A stretch of 7,567 nucleotides of DNA from Myxococcales bacterium UBA5297 (GCA_002408385.1 DHSB01000130.1:50666-58232); one strand, 5' to 3'. Numbered from the stretch's first letter, positions 1 to 5,718 are shown. Translations and numbers: made by a program. The notes: generated by a model not told the origin, from the sequence alone.

Positions 1-281
1 CCGCCGGCGACACTTCGGAGTCGCCCGGCAGGCGGGTGGTGACCGCCTTTGAAGACTTCGGAGTCGAAACAGGGCAGGGGACGACCTCCCCGCGACTCCG
101 GAGAGTCGAATTGAGGTCACCGGCGGCGGGCTTTCGACTCTTCGGAGTCGAAAGGCGGTCGAGAGCCGCCCACTTTCGACTCCGCGGGATTGAAAGGCGG
201 CTGGTCAGCCACTGCCGGGCGACTCCGAAGTGTCGCCGGCGGTCGGAAGCCAGCGCCCGGGCGACTCTTCGGACTGGCCCG
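1..281. repeat. Degenerate 42-bp-period array of palindromic hairpins (7 units)
   Basis: Seven imperfect palindromes are built on GACTC-(TTCG or similar)-GAGTC. Their loop centres lie at about 15, 59, 100, 142, 184, 227 and 269, so spacing is 41-44 bp and mostly 42-43. The best unit (131-154) is a perfect 10-bp stem, CTTTCGACTC, closed by a TTCG tetraloop. Unit 93-108 has a perfect 6-bp stem. Units 6-25 and 218-237 have one mismatch. Units 54-65, 173-196 and 259-280 are more decayed. Downstream flanks share GGCGGTCG-like sequence at 154-161, 239-246 and 282-288. The array starts at or before the left window edge, and the stretch 303-316 may be an eighth, very decayed unit. It lies downstream of the minus-strand gene ending at 419. 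No gene in it is convincing. The function is unknown: phased protein-binding sites, a structured RNA, or a REP-like repeat cluster are all possible. The periodicity and palindromes are seen directly; any role is guesswork. Confidence 0.8.
131..154. repeat. Perfect 10-bp stem with TTCG tetraloop (best unit of array)
   Basis: CTTTCGACTC at 131-140 is followed by TTCG and then the exact reverse complement at 145-154. As RNA in the plus sense this gives a C(UUCG)G tetraloop, which is exceptionally stable. There is no T-run on either side, so it does not look like a standard intrinsic terminator. Confidence 0.85.
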
Positions 282-320
282 GCGGTCGCCTCGCGCCATC
301 CGAGCTCACTCCAGAGCGCC

Positions 321-341
321 GGGGCCCGGGTCGGAGGCCCC
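321..341. other. GC hairpin downstream of the 419-1210 gene
   Basis: GGGGCC (321-326) pairs perfectly with GGCCCC (336-341) around a 9-nt loop. A second small palindrome, GACGCC-C-GGCGTC, lies at 351-363. Both are 3' of the minus-strand gene whose stop is at 419-421. Neither is followed by a T-run in the minus direction, so a terminator role is only possible. Apart from these, 290-418 shows nothing I can name. Confidence 0.35.
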
Positions 342-418
342 AGAGACGACGACGCCCGGCGTCCCACATCGGGCGCCGGGCGGCATCGACTTCGCAGCGG
401 GTTGCTTCGGGACGGACG

Positions 419-1210
419 CTACTTCTCCTTGCGCGGCTTCTGCGGCCTGCGCCCCGCGGCGTGGAGAGAGATGAAGAGCTGCTCGCCGCCGTCGTCGGCG
501 AGCAGCCAGCGGCCCGGCTTGGCGATGCTCTCGTAGGTCGTCAGCAGCACCGTCCAGGCGCGCTCGAGGATGTCCCTCTGATCGTTGCGCTTGGGAACTC
601 CGCCGATCCCCAGCTCGTCCTGGATGGTCTTGGCGATGCGCTCGGCCGCGTCCGGATCGGCCGCGTTGTAGTGCGACGGGTCGCGCGAGAGCAGCGCGGC
701 GTGGTCGCGGTAGAGCTGCGAGAGCCGCCACAGGTCCTCGGCGAGGTCGGTGTAGCCGGTGCCAGCGCGGATGTTGGCGATGAGCTTGCTGATCTCCTCG
801 TCGTCGCTGAGGTGGTAGCCGGCGACCCGGAGCATGCGCTCGCGCACCTGCAGGGCCTCTTGCACCGTGGCCGCGGGGAGCTTCGCCTCGGAAGCGAGCG
901 CCTCGGCCGTGGCGACCTCGGCGCGCGCGTACATCGCTCCGCGGGCGGCGGGCTCGAGGAGGTCGAGCAAGGTGATGTCGAACAGATCGGACGGCAGCTT
1001 GGCGAACAGGACGCGGCGCTGGGGCTCGTTCACCTTCTGCGCGACGCCGAGCGCGAAGAGCGCGGCGCGCAGCACGTCGACGCGCACGGGGAGGAGCATG
1101 TGGGCGAGGACGGCGCGGTAGCGCGGCAGCAGCATCTCGAAGGCGGCCTTGCCGCTCTGGAGCTGCTCGGGACCCAGCGTCGATTCGGAATTCTCGGTCT
1201 CAGTGACCAT
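419..1210 (-). CDS. Hypothetical protein, helical, 263 aa
   Basis: I do not recognise this protein. It is 263 aa, has no cysteine, signal peptide or hydrophobic membrane-length segment, and is probably cytoplasmic. The sequence suggests mostly alpha-helix: leucine/alanine-rich amphipathic stretches at about 20-60, 66-130 and 138-170. A short polar region (174-190, around DPSHYNAADPDA) and a further helical region (186-235) follow. It ends in a basic tail, RRPQKPRKEK. The ATG at 1208-1210 is preferred over an in-frame upstream ATG at 1312 because a GGAGAG Shine-Dalgarno sits about 6 nt before it. The upstream extension would also consume a leader containing a hairpin and promoter-like elements. 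Codon usage and GC look like the neighbours, giving no sign of recent transfer. It stands alone: the gene on its 5' side is divergent and the repeat array lies on its 3' side. The gene call is good; no function can be assigned. Confidence 0.85.
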   Translation of the reverse strand: MVTETENSESTLGPEQLQSGKAAFEMLLPRYRAVLAHMLLPVRVDVLRAALFALGVAQKVNEPQRRVLFAKLPSDLFDITLLDLLEPAARGAMYARAEVATAEALASEAKLPAATVQEALQVRERMLRVAGYHLSDDEEISKLIANIRAGTGYTDLAEDLWRLSQLYRDHAALLSRDPSHYNAADPDAAERIAKTIQDELGIGGVPKRNDQRDILERAWTVLLTTYESIAKPGRWLLADDGGEQLFISLHAAGRRPQKPRKEK

Positions 1211-1229
1211 GGACACTCTCCGGAGAAGG

Positions 1230-1267
1230 CAGGCGTGCCCCAACCCCATGTCGAAATGCACGCCTGT
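1230..1267 (-). promoter_or_regulatory. 5'-leader hairpin upstream of the hypothetical gene
   Basis: CAGGCGTGC (1230-1238) is the exact reverse complement of GCACGCCTG (1259-1267), leaving a 20-nt loop. It ends about 19 nt before the ATG at 1210, right next to the GGAGAG ribosome-binding site. A 9-bp stem here could influence translation of the minus-strand gene. The repeat is seen directly; the regulatory role is inferred. Confidence 0.45.
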
Positions 1268-1283
1268 CGCTTGAGTGGATCGC

Positions 1284-1295
1284 GTCTCGCGAGAC
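1284..1295. promoter_or_regulatory. 12-bp perfect palindrome GTCTCGCGAGAC
   Basis: This perfect dyad lies in the divergent intergenic region, inside the predicted leader of the minus-strand gene and about 360 bp before the plus-strand gene. It could be an operator site, but no regulator is encoded nearby. Confidence 0.35.
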
Positions 1296-1340
1296 TTCCC
1301 ATGGCGACTCACCCCGATGCCGCTCGCGAAGACGGAAGGC

Positions 1341-1370
1341 AGACTAGCGAGCAGGCGCGGGCGAGGTCAA
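1341..1370 (-). promoter_or_regulatory. Candidate sigma-70 promoter for the hypothetical gene
   Basis: Read on the minus strand, TTGACC (1370-1365, 5 of 6 matches to TTGACA) is followed by an 18-nt spacer. TAGTCT (1346-1341) then matches the three most conserved -10 positions, T1, A2 and T6. Transcription would start near 1334, giving a leader of about 125 nt that contains the palindrome at 1284-1295 and the hairpin at 1230-1267. This rests on motif matching alone. Confidence 0.35.
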
Positions 1371-1373
1371 GAT

Positions 1374-1390
1374 GTCACCGACAGTGTGAC
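1374..1390. promoter_or_regulatory. Inverted repeat GTCAC-N7-GTGAC abutting the candidate -35
   Basis: GTCAC (1374-1378) and GTGAC (1386-1390) form an inverted repeat with centre-to-centre spacing of 12 bp, about one helical turn. It lies immediately upstream of the TTGACC -35 candidate at 1365-1370, where an activator or repressor dimer typically binds. The repeat is seen; its role is inferred from position. Confidence 0.35.
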
Positions 1391-1617
1391 CGGCGCGCCC
1401 GCGTCGGGAGGAAACCACGCCCCGCCATCGCCAGGCAGCCCGCCGTCGCTGGGCCGGCCGCCCCAAGGCGACCGAAACCACAGGCAAGCAGCTCAGGTAG
1501 ACGTGCTCGCCTTCGACATCCACCGCCGTGGTGTAAGAGACCCGCGCTCGGCCCTGACGACTCGCTGGGACGAAGGCTTCGGGTGGGGTCCCGGAGCGCT
1601 CCCGAGCGTCGGCGAGA
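1391..1617. other. Remainder of the divergent intergenic region, no gene seen
   Basis: I see no convincing gene between the promoter-like elements of the two divergent genes. Short palindromes occur (GGAGCGCTCC at 1593-1602, CGAAG-G-CTTCG at 1571-1581), but they are weak in such GC-rich DNA. A short minus-strand open stretch around 1344-1540 has no ribosome-binding site or ATG and looks incidental. Confidence 0.5.
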
Positions 1618-1646
1618 TTGAGCCCACGCGGCTCCTCGACTAGCTT
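1618..1646 (+). promoter_or_regulatory. Candidate promoter placing transcription start on the ATG at 1653
   Basis: TTGAGC (1618-1623), a 17-nt spacer and TAGCTT (1641-1646, matching -10 positions T1, A2, T6) are followed by six bases and then the ATG at 1653. A start 6-7 nt after the -10 would fall on the A of the ATG, giving a leaderless mRNA. That fits the lack of any Shine-Dalgarno there. It is a motif match only. Confidence 0.4.
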
Positions 1647-1652
1647 CGCGCC

Positions 1653-2723
1653 ATGTCCGCCGCGGTCCTCTCCCTTGCCCTGACAGTCCTGACCGCAGCC
1701 CCCGACGCGCCGCCTGCGCCGGTCGAGGAGCGCCTCGAGCTGCTGCCTCCGACGCCCGGCTCGCCGCTGGCCGCCGGCGCCGCGGTGCTGCCCGGACTGC
1801 TTCTCCATGGCTCGGGACACTTCGTGCTCGGCGAGCCCGAAGCGGCGCGCAACCTCCTCGCGACCCAGGGCATCGGCGTCGCCAGCTTCGTCGCCGGCTT
1901 CGCGCTGCTCGCCGGGACCGGCGCGGCCAATCAGCTCGCGCCGCTCTACGTCATCCCGACCATCGGCGGCTTGGGCGCCATCTCGGTCTCGTGGCTCGGC
2001 GATCTGGCCGGCTCTATCCATGGCAGCGAGGGCTGGCCGGCCTCGGGCTGGAGGCCGGAGGCCGGGCTCTCTCTGTCGGCGGGCTACGACGGCCTCTTCG
2101 CCTCGAAGCTCGACTTCCAGCACGGCATGTCGCTGCGGCTCGATTGGCGCGGCGAGCGGCTGCGGCTCAGCCCTTGGGGCTCCTGGCATCCGCAGGGTTC
2201 GAGCCACGCCGCGGCCGGCGTGCTCCTCGCGCTTCAGCTCGCTCGCCCGCGTCCCGAGACGGTGACCGCGCTCGACCTCATCCTTGGCGTGGCCCACCAG
2301 CGCTTCCCCGGCGACGATTTCCACGTGACGACCGGGGAGGTCTATCTCGAAGGCCGCGCCGATCTCGGCTTCATCGCGCGCTCGCTGCGCAATGCGTGGG
2401 CCTTGGCGCGGGTGGGCTGGGGTATCGACGCCTACGGCTACGAGGGCGCCGACGCGACGATCAGCGACGGCCTGCCGCTGCTCGTGATCAGCATCGGCAT
2501 GGGGCTGCAGCCTTTCGAGCGCGCCGGCTTCGAGCTCGTCTATCGCCACCGCAAGAACGAGCTGCCGGGCGGCATGATGCTCTCGAGCGGGCTGGCGGGG
2601 TTCATCGGGATGCTCCAGCTCGACGGGCGCATCGCGCTCGCCGACGGCTGGGCGCTGCTGCCGTCGGTGCGACTGGGGACTGGCGTGCGCACCACGCTCG
2701 CGGTGGAGGCAAGGCTATGGTGA
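1653..2723 (+). CDS. Exported beta-barrel-like outer-membrane protein, 356 aa
   Basis: A Sec-type signal peptide is visible (residues 1-16, MSAAVLSLALTVLTAA, then a proline-rich linker). Next comes GSGHFVLGEPEAARNLL (53-69) and two hydrophobic segments at about 71-90 and 97-116. From about 130 to the end the sequence alternates polar and hydrophobic residues in short strand-like stretches. The last residue is tryptophan (VEARLW), the aromatic C-terminal residue typical of outer-membrane barrels. I recall similar unnamed proteins, with a GSGH motif, paired hydrophobic segments and a strand-rich C-terminus, in Myxococcota; I cannot name a family. Its function is probably structural or transport in the outer membrane, and unproven. 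The start is constrained by an in-frame TAG at 1641-1643. There is no Shine-Dalgarno, and a promoter-like element ends six bases upstream. Its last 7 nt overlap the start of the metallophosphoesterase gene, so the two are likely co-translated. Confidence 0.85.
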   Translation: MSAAVLSLALTVLTAAPDAPPAPVEERLELLPPTPGSPLAAGAAVLPGLLLHGSGHFVLGEPEAARNLLATQGIGVASFVAGFALLAGTGAANQLAPLYVIPTIGGLGAISVSWLGDLAGSIHGSEGWPASGWRPEAGLSLSAGYDGLFASKLDFQHGMSLRLDWRGERLRLSPWGSWHPQGSSHAAAGVLLALQLARPRPETVTALDLILGVAHQRFPGDDFHVTTGEVYLEGRADLGFIARSLRNAWALARVGWGIDAYGYEGADATISDGLPLLVISIGMGLQPFERAGFELVYRHRKNELPGGMMLSSGLAGFIGMLQLDGRIALADGWALLPSVRLGTGVRTTLAVEARLW

Positions 2724-3799
2724 GAGCCCACGTGCCCGCGGCAGGCATCGTCCTGCTGGCTGCCGCCTGCCTCGACCCGACGGCTGAGCGCACGACGCGC
2801 GATCTCGAGGAGATCGGCCGGGCGGACCTCGGCGAGATCCAGGCACGCATCGAGCCCGGGGTGGCCGAGAGCATCGACCGCGACGCGCTGCGGGTGCGCT
2901 TCCGCGCCAACGCGCCGCAGGTCACGTTGAGGTTCGACTCGACGGCCTCGGCCGAGAGGAAGGTCAGCGTCGAGCTGGTGAACGTCTTCGACGACCTCCA
3001 GACCGACCCGCCGCTCGCGCTTCAGCGGACGGGCGAGAAGAGGCTCGCGTTCGAGGTCCTCGTCCCCGCCTCAGGTCAGCGTCAGCTCACCGTGGCGCGG
3101 CCCGACGAGGCGGAGGCGAGGCCGTTTCGGTTCGCGTGGGTCGGCGACGTGCAGGGCGGGCTCGAGCGGTTCGCGCAGGTGCGCGAGCGCATCAACGCCG
3201 ACCCGACGGTCGAATTCGTGCTCTTCGCCGGCGACGACACGAACAGCGGCCAGCCGGATCAGATTCGGGACTTCCTCGCCGCTGCCGAAGCGTTGGCCGT
3301 GCCCTGGTACACGGTCATCGGCAACCACGAGGCGATGGGCGACGAGGCGTTCTTCCAACGCGCGGTGGGGCGCATCAACGTGGCGTTCGACTACCGCGGG
3401 ACGCGCTTCGTGCTGGTGGACAGCGCCTCGGGCACGCTCGACCCGCGGGTGCATCAGCGGATGGCCGACTGGCTGGGCGACACCGGCCCGGGGCTGCGGA
3501 TAGTGGCGATGCACCTGCCGCCGTTCGACTACGAGGGGCTGCGCGACGGCGGGTTCAACAGCCGGACCGAGGGTGCCAAGGTGATGTCGCGGCTGTCATC
3601 CGGTGGCGCGGACCTGCTGCTGAGCGGGCACCTGCACACGCTGCGGTTCTCGAGCATGGCGGAGGTGCCCACCGTCGTCTCCGGCTGCGGCGGGGTCGGC
3701 TTCGGCATGCGGCTCGACGGCAGCGACCTGCACTACCTGGCCATCGACGTGGATCCCGGGCGCGAGGCTCTGACCATCGGGTTGGTCGAGGTGCGCTGA
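2717..3799 (+). CDS. Calcineurin-like metallophosphoesterase, predicted lipoprotein, 360 aa
   Basis: This belongs to the binuclear metallophosphoesterase superfamily, which hydrolyses phosphate esters; the substrate here is unknown. Metal and catalytic motifs appear in the family order: GDVQ (143-146), GDD (172-174), GNHE (202-205), MHLPP with His266, and GHLH (304-307). The first motif is D-x-Q rather than the usual D-x-H. A Gln here occurs in other family members, so loss of activity is not implied. Residues 1-17 are a short hydrophobic export signal ending LLAAA before Cys18. This is lipoprotein-like, though position -3 is Ala instead of the preferred Leu. Residues about 35-135 look like a beta-sandwich preceding the catalytic domain, as in purple-acid-phosphatase-like enzymes (inferred). 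The ATG overlaps the previous gene's TGA by 7 nt. A longer in-frame opening upstream (from 1991) is rejected because it reads through the preceding gene in another frame. Confidence 0.93.
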   Translation: MVRAHVPAAGIVLLAAACLDPTAERTTRDLEEIGRADLGEIQARIEPGVAESIDRDALRVRFRANAPQVTLRFDSTASAERKVSVELVNVFDDLQTDPPLALQRTGEKRLAFEVLVPASGQRQLTVARPDEAEARPFRFAWVGDVQGGLERFAQVRERINADPTVEFVLFAGDDTNSGQPDQIRDFLAAAEALAVPWYTVIGNHEAMGDEAFFQRAVGRINVAFDYRGTRFVLVDSASGTLDPRVHQRMADWLGDTGPGLRIVAMHLPPFDYEGLRDGGFNSRTEGAKVMSRLSSGGADLLLSGHLHTLRFSSMAEVPTVVSGCGGVGFGMRLDGSDLHYLAIDVDPGREALTIGLVEVR

Positions 3800-3809
3800 G
3801 GCCGCGCCC

Positions 3810-3857
3810 CCGGTCGGCCAGCGATCGGTGCAGGAAGGCTCGCTCTCGCTGACGAGC
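3810..3857. terminator. Possible bidirectional terminator hairpins between convergent genes
   Basis: Between the two convergent stop codons lie CCGGTC (3810-3815) with GATCGG (3823-3828), a 6-bp stem including one G-T pair, and GCTCG (3838-3842) with CGAGC (3853-3857). The second abuts the minus gene's stop. Neither has a T-run, so if they terminate transcription they are non-canonical. Confidence 0.3.
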
Positions 3858-4793
3858 TCAGCGTGCCGCGGAACGCCCGAAGTCGCGCAGCAGCAGGACC
3901 AGGATCCACACGCCGAGCGCCCCGGCGACGAGGAACCCGCCAAAGGGGCCGATGATCTCCGGCAGCTTGAAGGTGACTCCCGCAGAGAGCTGCAGCACGG
4001 TCTGCGCGACGATGACCGGCAACAGCATCGACACGAGGAGGATCAGCGGAAAGGCGATGAGGTAGCCGGTGGGCTGGCGGCGGGCGATCAGCGTCGCGGA
4101 CAGGAAGACGGTCGGAACGATGAGCCCGAGGTCGAGCGCGTCGGTGACCATCGTCGTGTAGTGCTGCAGGAGCCCCGGGGGCTCGCCGGCAAGAGAGGCG
4201 CCGAGGATGGGTCCGAGCCAGACGCCGAGCGTGAGGAAGCCGGAAGAGAACAGGAAGGCGGCGATACGTCGGCGGGGCAGGGCGGGTGAGAAGCGGGGCG
4301 CGAGCGGCAACAATCGCGTAAGCAGCCCTATCAGCGCGAAGAGGCTCGCGGAGTAGGTGGCGACGTAGGCGAGAAAGAGCGGGCCGTACATCGCGCCCAG
4401 CGCCATCGTCGCGTAGACGTACAGGAAGTAGGCGTGCATGCCGCTCAGCAACAGGGCGGCCCGCGACGAGCCGCGGCGGTAGAGCAGGGCGGCGCCGAGC
4501 AGGAGCGGGATTCCGACGACCAAGGTGACGAGGTCGGTTCCGCGGTTGCCGGCAGCCTTGAAGACCGAATCGCCCCTGTAGAGACCCTGGCCGTAGAGCT
4601 GGACGCTCTGGCCGTGGATCGAGTTGAAGGTGGATCGCCCGGGGCCGCCCGAGCTTAAGAGGCCGAAACCCGCGCAGAAGAGGGCGAGAAGGCCGACGAG
4701 CAGGGAGAGCGCGAGCACCGTTCGTGAGGGCTCGATTCGGAGCGTGATGGATGGATGGTCGGACGAGAGTTGGGGAGTCGAGGTGTTGGTCAT
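3858..4793 (-). CDS. Conserved-looking polytopic membrane protein, about 8 TM, 311 aa
   Basis: This is an integral inner-membrane protein of unknown function. About eight hydrophobic segments are visible, near residues 27-47, 86-106, 111-131, 138-158, 177-200, 216-236, 244-268 and 281-303. The loop between segments 1 and 2 carries a distinctive polar stretch (SVQLYGQGLYRGDSVFKAAG, 63-82). It is followed by RGTDLVTL and, later, MHAYFLYVYATMALGAMY (119-136). These conserved-looking aromatic patches resemble an unnamed bacterial membrane family I have seen but cannot label. No transporter or enzyme signature is evident. The ATG at 4791-4793 opens just before a polar N-terminus; the region before it has no clear Shine-Dalgarno (CCTTCCCTCGCT). 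It lies 113 bp after the slipin stop on the same strand, so it may be the last gene of that unit. A longer opening to 5849 reads antisense-frame sequence of slipin and is not real. Confidence 0.88.
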   Translation of the reverse strand: MTNTSTPQLSSDHPSITLRIEPSRTVLALSLLVGLLALFCAGFGLLSSGGPGRSTFNSIHGQSVQLYGQGLYRGDSVFKAAGNRGTDLVTLVVGIPLLLGAALLYRRGSSRAALLLSGMHAYFLYVYATMALGAMYGPLFLAYVATYSASLFALIGLLTRLLPLAPRFSPALPRRRIAAFLFSSGFLTLGVWLGPILGASLAGEPPGLLQHYTTMVTDALDLGLIVPTVFLSATLIARRQPTGYLIAFPLILLVSMLLPVIVAQTVLQLSAGVTFKLPEIIGPFGGFLVAGALGVWILVLLLRDFGRSAAR

Positions 4794-4884
4794 AGCGAGG
4801 GAAGGATCAGGGATGGCGCGCAGAGCTCCGACACATTCGTCCGACTCTGGTCGCGCAAGCTCGGCCTGCGGTCGGGCTGACCGG

Positions 4885-4900
4885 CGGTCGACAGCGACCG
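4885..4900 (-). terminator. Hairpin just downstream of the slipin stop
   Basis: CGGTCG (4885-4890) pairs exactly with CGACCG (4895-4900) around a 4-nt loop, starting 7 nt after the slipin stop (4907-4909) in the direction of transcription. It lacks a T-run, so it could be a weak terminator or a 3'-end stabiliser. Confidence 0.3.
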
Positions 4901-4906
4901 GCCCGT

Positions 4907-5659
4907 CTATTTCTCCAGCTTCTTCACCCAGGTGCTCAGGAGGTCGATGGGGATGGGGAAGATGGTGGTCGCGGTCTTGTCCGAGGAGATCTCGACCAGC
5001 GTCTGCAAGTAGCGGAGTTGAAGCGCCGCGGGCTCGGCGCCGATGATGTGGGCGGCCTCGGCGAGCTTGGTCGATGCCTGGAATTCGCCCTCGGCCGCGA
5101 TCACCTTGGCCCGCCGTTCGCGCTCTGCCTCGGCCTGGCGCGCCATCGCCCGGCGCATCTCGGCCGGCAGGTCGACGTGCTTGACCTCGACGTTGGAGAC
5201 CTTGATGCCCCACGGCTCGGTCTGCTTGTCGAGGACCTCCTGAAGGTGCCGGTTGATCTTCTCGCGATCGGAGAGAAGCTCGTCGAGCTCGACCTGGCCG
5301 AGGATGGAGCGGAGCGTCGTCTGCGCGAGCTGGCTGGTGGCGTAGAGGAAGTCCTCGACCTGGATGATGGCCTTCTCCGCCTGGATGACGCGGAAGTAGA
5401 GCACCGCGTTGACCTTCACCGAGACGTTGTCGCGGGTGATCACGTCTTGTGGAGGGACGTCGCGGGCGAGGGTGCGCAGGTCGACGATGACCATCCGGTC
5501 GACGATCGGGATGATCAGGTTGAGGCCGGGGCCGCGGGTGCCGGCGTAGCGGCCGAGCCGGAAGATGATGCCGTTTTCGTACTCGTTGATGATGCGCACC
5601 GCGGCGATCAGCACAGCGAGGACGATGACGATGGGGATGACGATCTGCGCGATGAACAT
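4907..5659 (-). CDS. Slipin / stomatin-like SPFH (band 7) membrane protein, 250 aa
   Basis: Slipins are membrane-anchored scaffold proteins that oligomerise at the inner membrane and are paired with NfeD proteases. Residues 4-24 form one hydrophobic anchor. The band-7 domain follows, with hallmarks [13 protein letters not shown] (26-38), [13 protein letters not shown] (43-55), [20 protein letters not shown] (67-86), and [16 protein letters not shown] with [20 protein letters not shown] (150-188). Residues about 170-205 are a charged coiled coil. The end ([11 protein letters not shown], 231-241) corresponds to the hydrophobic C-terminal region that an archaeal NfeD is known to cut in its stomatin partner. 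At 250 aa the length is normal. The ATG at 5657-5659 is fixed by a strong GGAGGA four bases upstream. NfeD lies 200 bp upstream on the same strand, which supports the pairing, but terminator-like and repeat sequences fill the gap. Confidence 0.96.
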   Translation of the reverse strand: MFIAQIVIPIVIVLAVLIAAVRIINEYENGIIFRLGRYAGTRGPGLNLIIPIVDRMVIVDLRTLARDVPPQDVITRDNVSVKVNAVLYFRVIQAEKAIIQVEDFLYATSQLAQTTLRSILGQVELDELLSDREKINRHLQEVLDKQTEPWGIKVSNVEVKHVDLPAEMRRAMARQAEAERERRAKVIAAEGEFQASTKLAEAAHIIGAEPAALQLRYLQTLVEISSDKTATTIFPIPIDLLSTWVKKLEK

Positions 5660-5683
5660 GGCTCCTCCGGGCAGGACGCGTGG

Positions 5684-5714
5684 ATTGTTCCTCAAAACGG
5701 TTGGCGATCGCCAA
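5684..5714 (-). promoter_or_regulatory. Weak candidate promoter for slipin
   Basis: On the minus strand TTGGCG (5714-5709), a 19-nt spacer and AACAAT (5689-5684, 4 of 6 matches to TATAAT) precede the slipin start. The -35 half lies inside the 14-bp palindrome. Spacing is longer than ideal, so this is only a candidate. Confidence 0.25.
5701..5714. promoter_or_regulatory. 14-bp perfect palindrome TTGGCGATCGCCAA
   Basis: This perfect dyad is centred about 49 bp upstream of the slipin ATG and overlaps the weak -35 candidate, a natural position for an operator. Its core GGCGATCGCC is identical to the HIP1 motif abundant in cyanobacteria. It occurs only here in the window, so nothing points to a genome-wide HIP1 here. 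Confidence 0.45.
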
Positions 5715-5718
5715 TGGG

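Noticed and set aside
1..281. CRISPR array
   Set aside because: Repeats are palindromic and regularly spaced, but units differ at many positions, spacer-like linkers (about 18-25 nt) are short and resemble each other, unit orientation is mixed, and no cas gene is present.
1..299. Minus-strand FDSxES peptide repeats in the array
   Set aside because: The frame (117-299, potentially continuing to the left) repeats FDSEES-like peptides every 14 residues, but a TGA at 117-119 interrupts it and unit spacings of 41, 43 and 44 break the register. Not supported as a gene.
36..536. Plus-strand open frame with 14-residue periodicity across the array
   Set aside because: The 14-aa repeat is a by-product of the 42-bp DNA period. 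The frame runs antisense into the 419-1210 gene, has arginine-rich low-quality composition, and shows no ribosome-binding site.
230..1621. 463-aa plus-strand open frame
   Set aside because: It lies antisense to the 419-1210 gene and through intergenic DNA. Its composition is that of a GC-rich shadow frame, and it has no recognisable domain.
1391..1640. tRNA or other small RNA gene in the divergent intergenic region
   Set aside because: No T-loop GGTTCGA-type box, acceptor stem pairing or terminator with T-run was found.
1344..2549. 401-aa minus-strand open frame, including a natural-looking stretch near 1488-1540
   Set aside because: Most of it is antisense to the beta-barrel gene. The natural-looking part (VDVEGEHVYLSCLPVVSVAL) has no ATG, no ribosome-binding site, and decays into an arginine-rich tail; a gene remnant cannot be excluded but is not supported.
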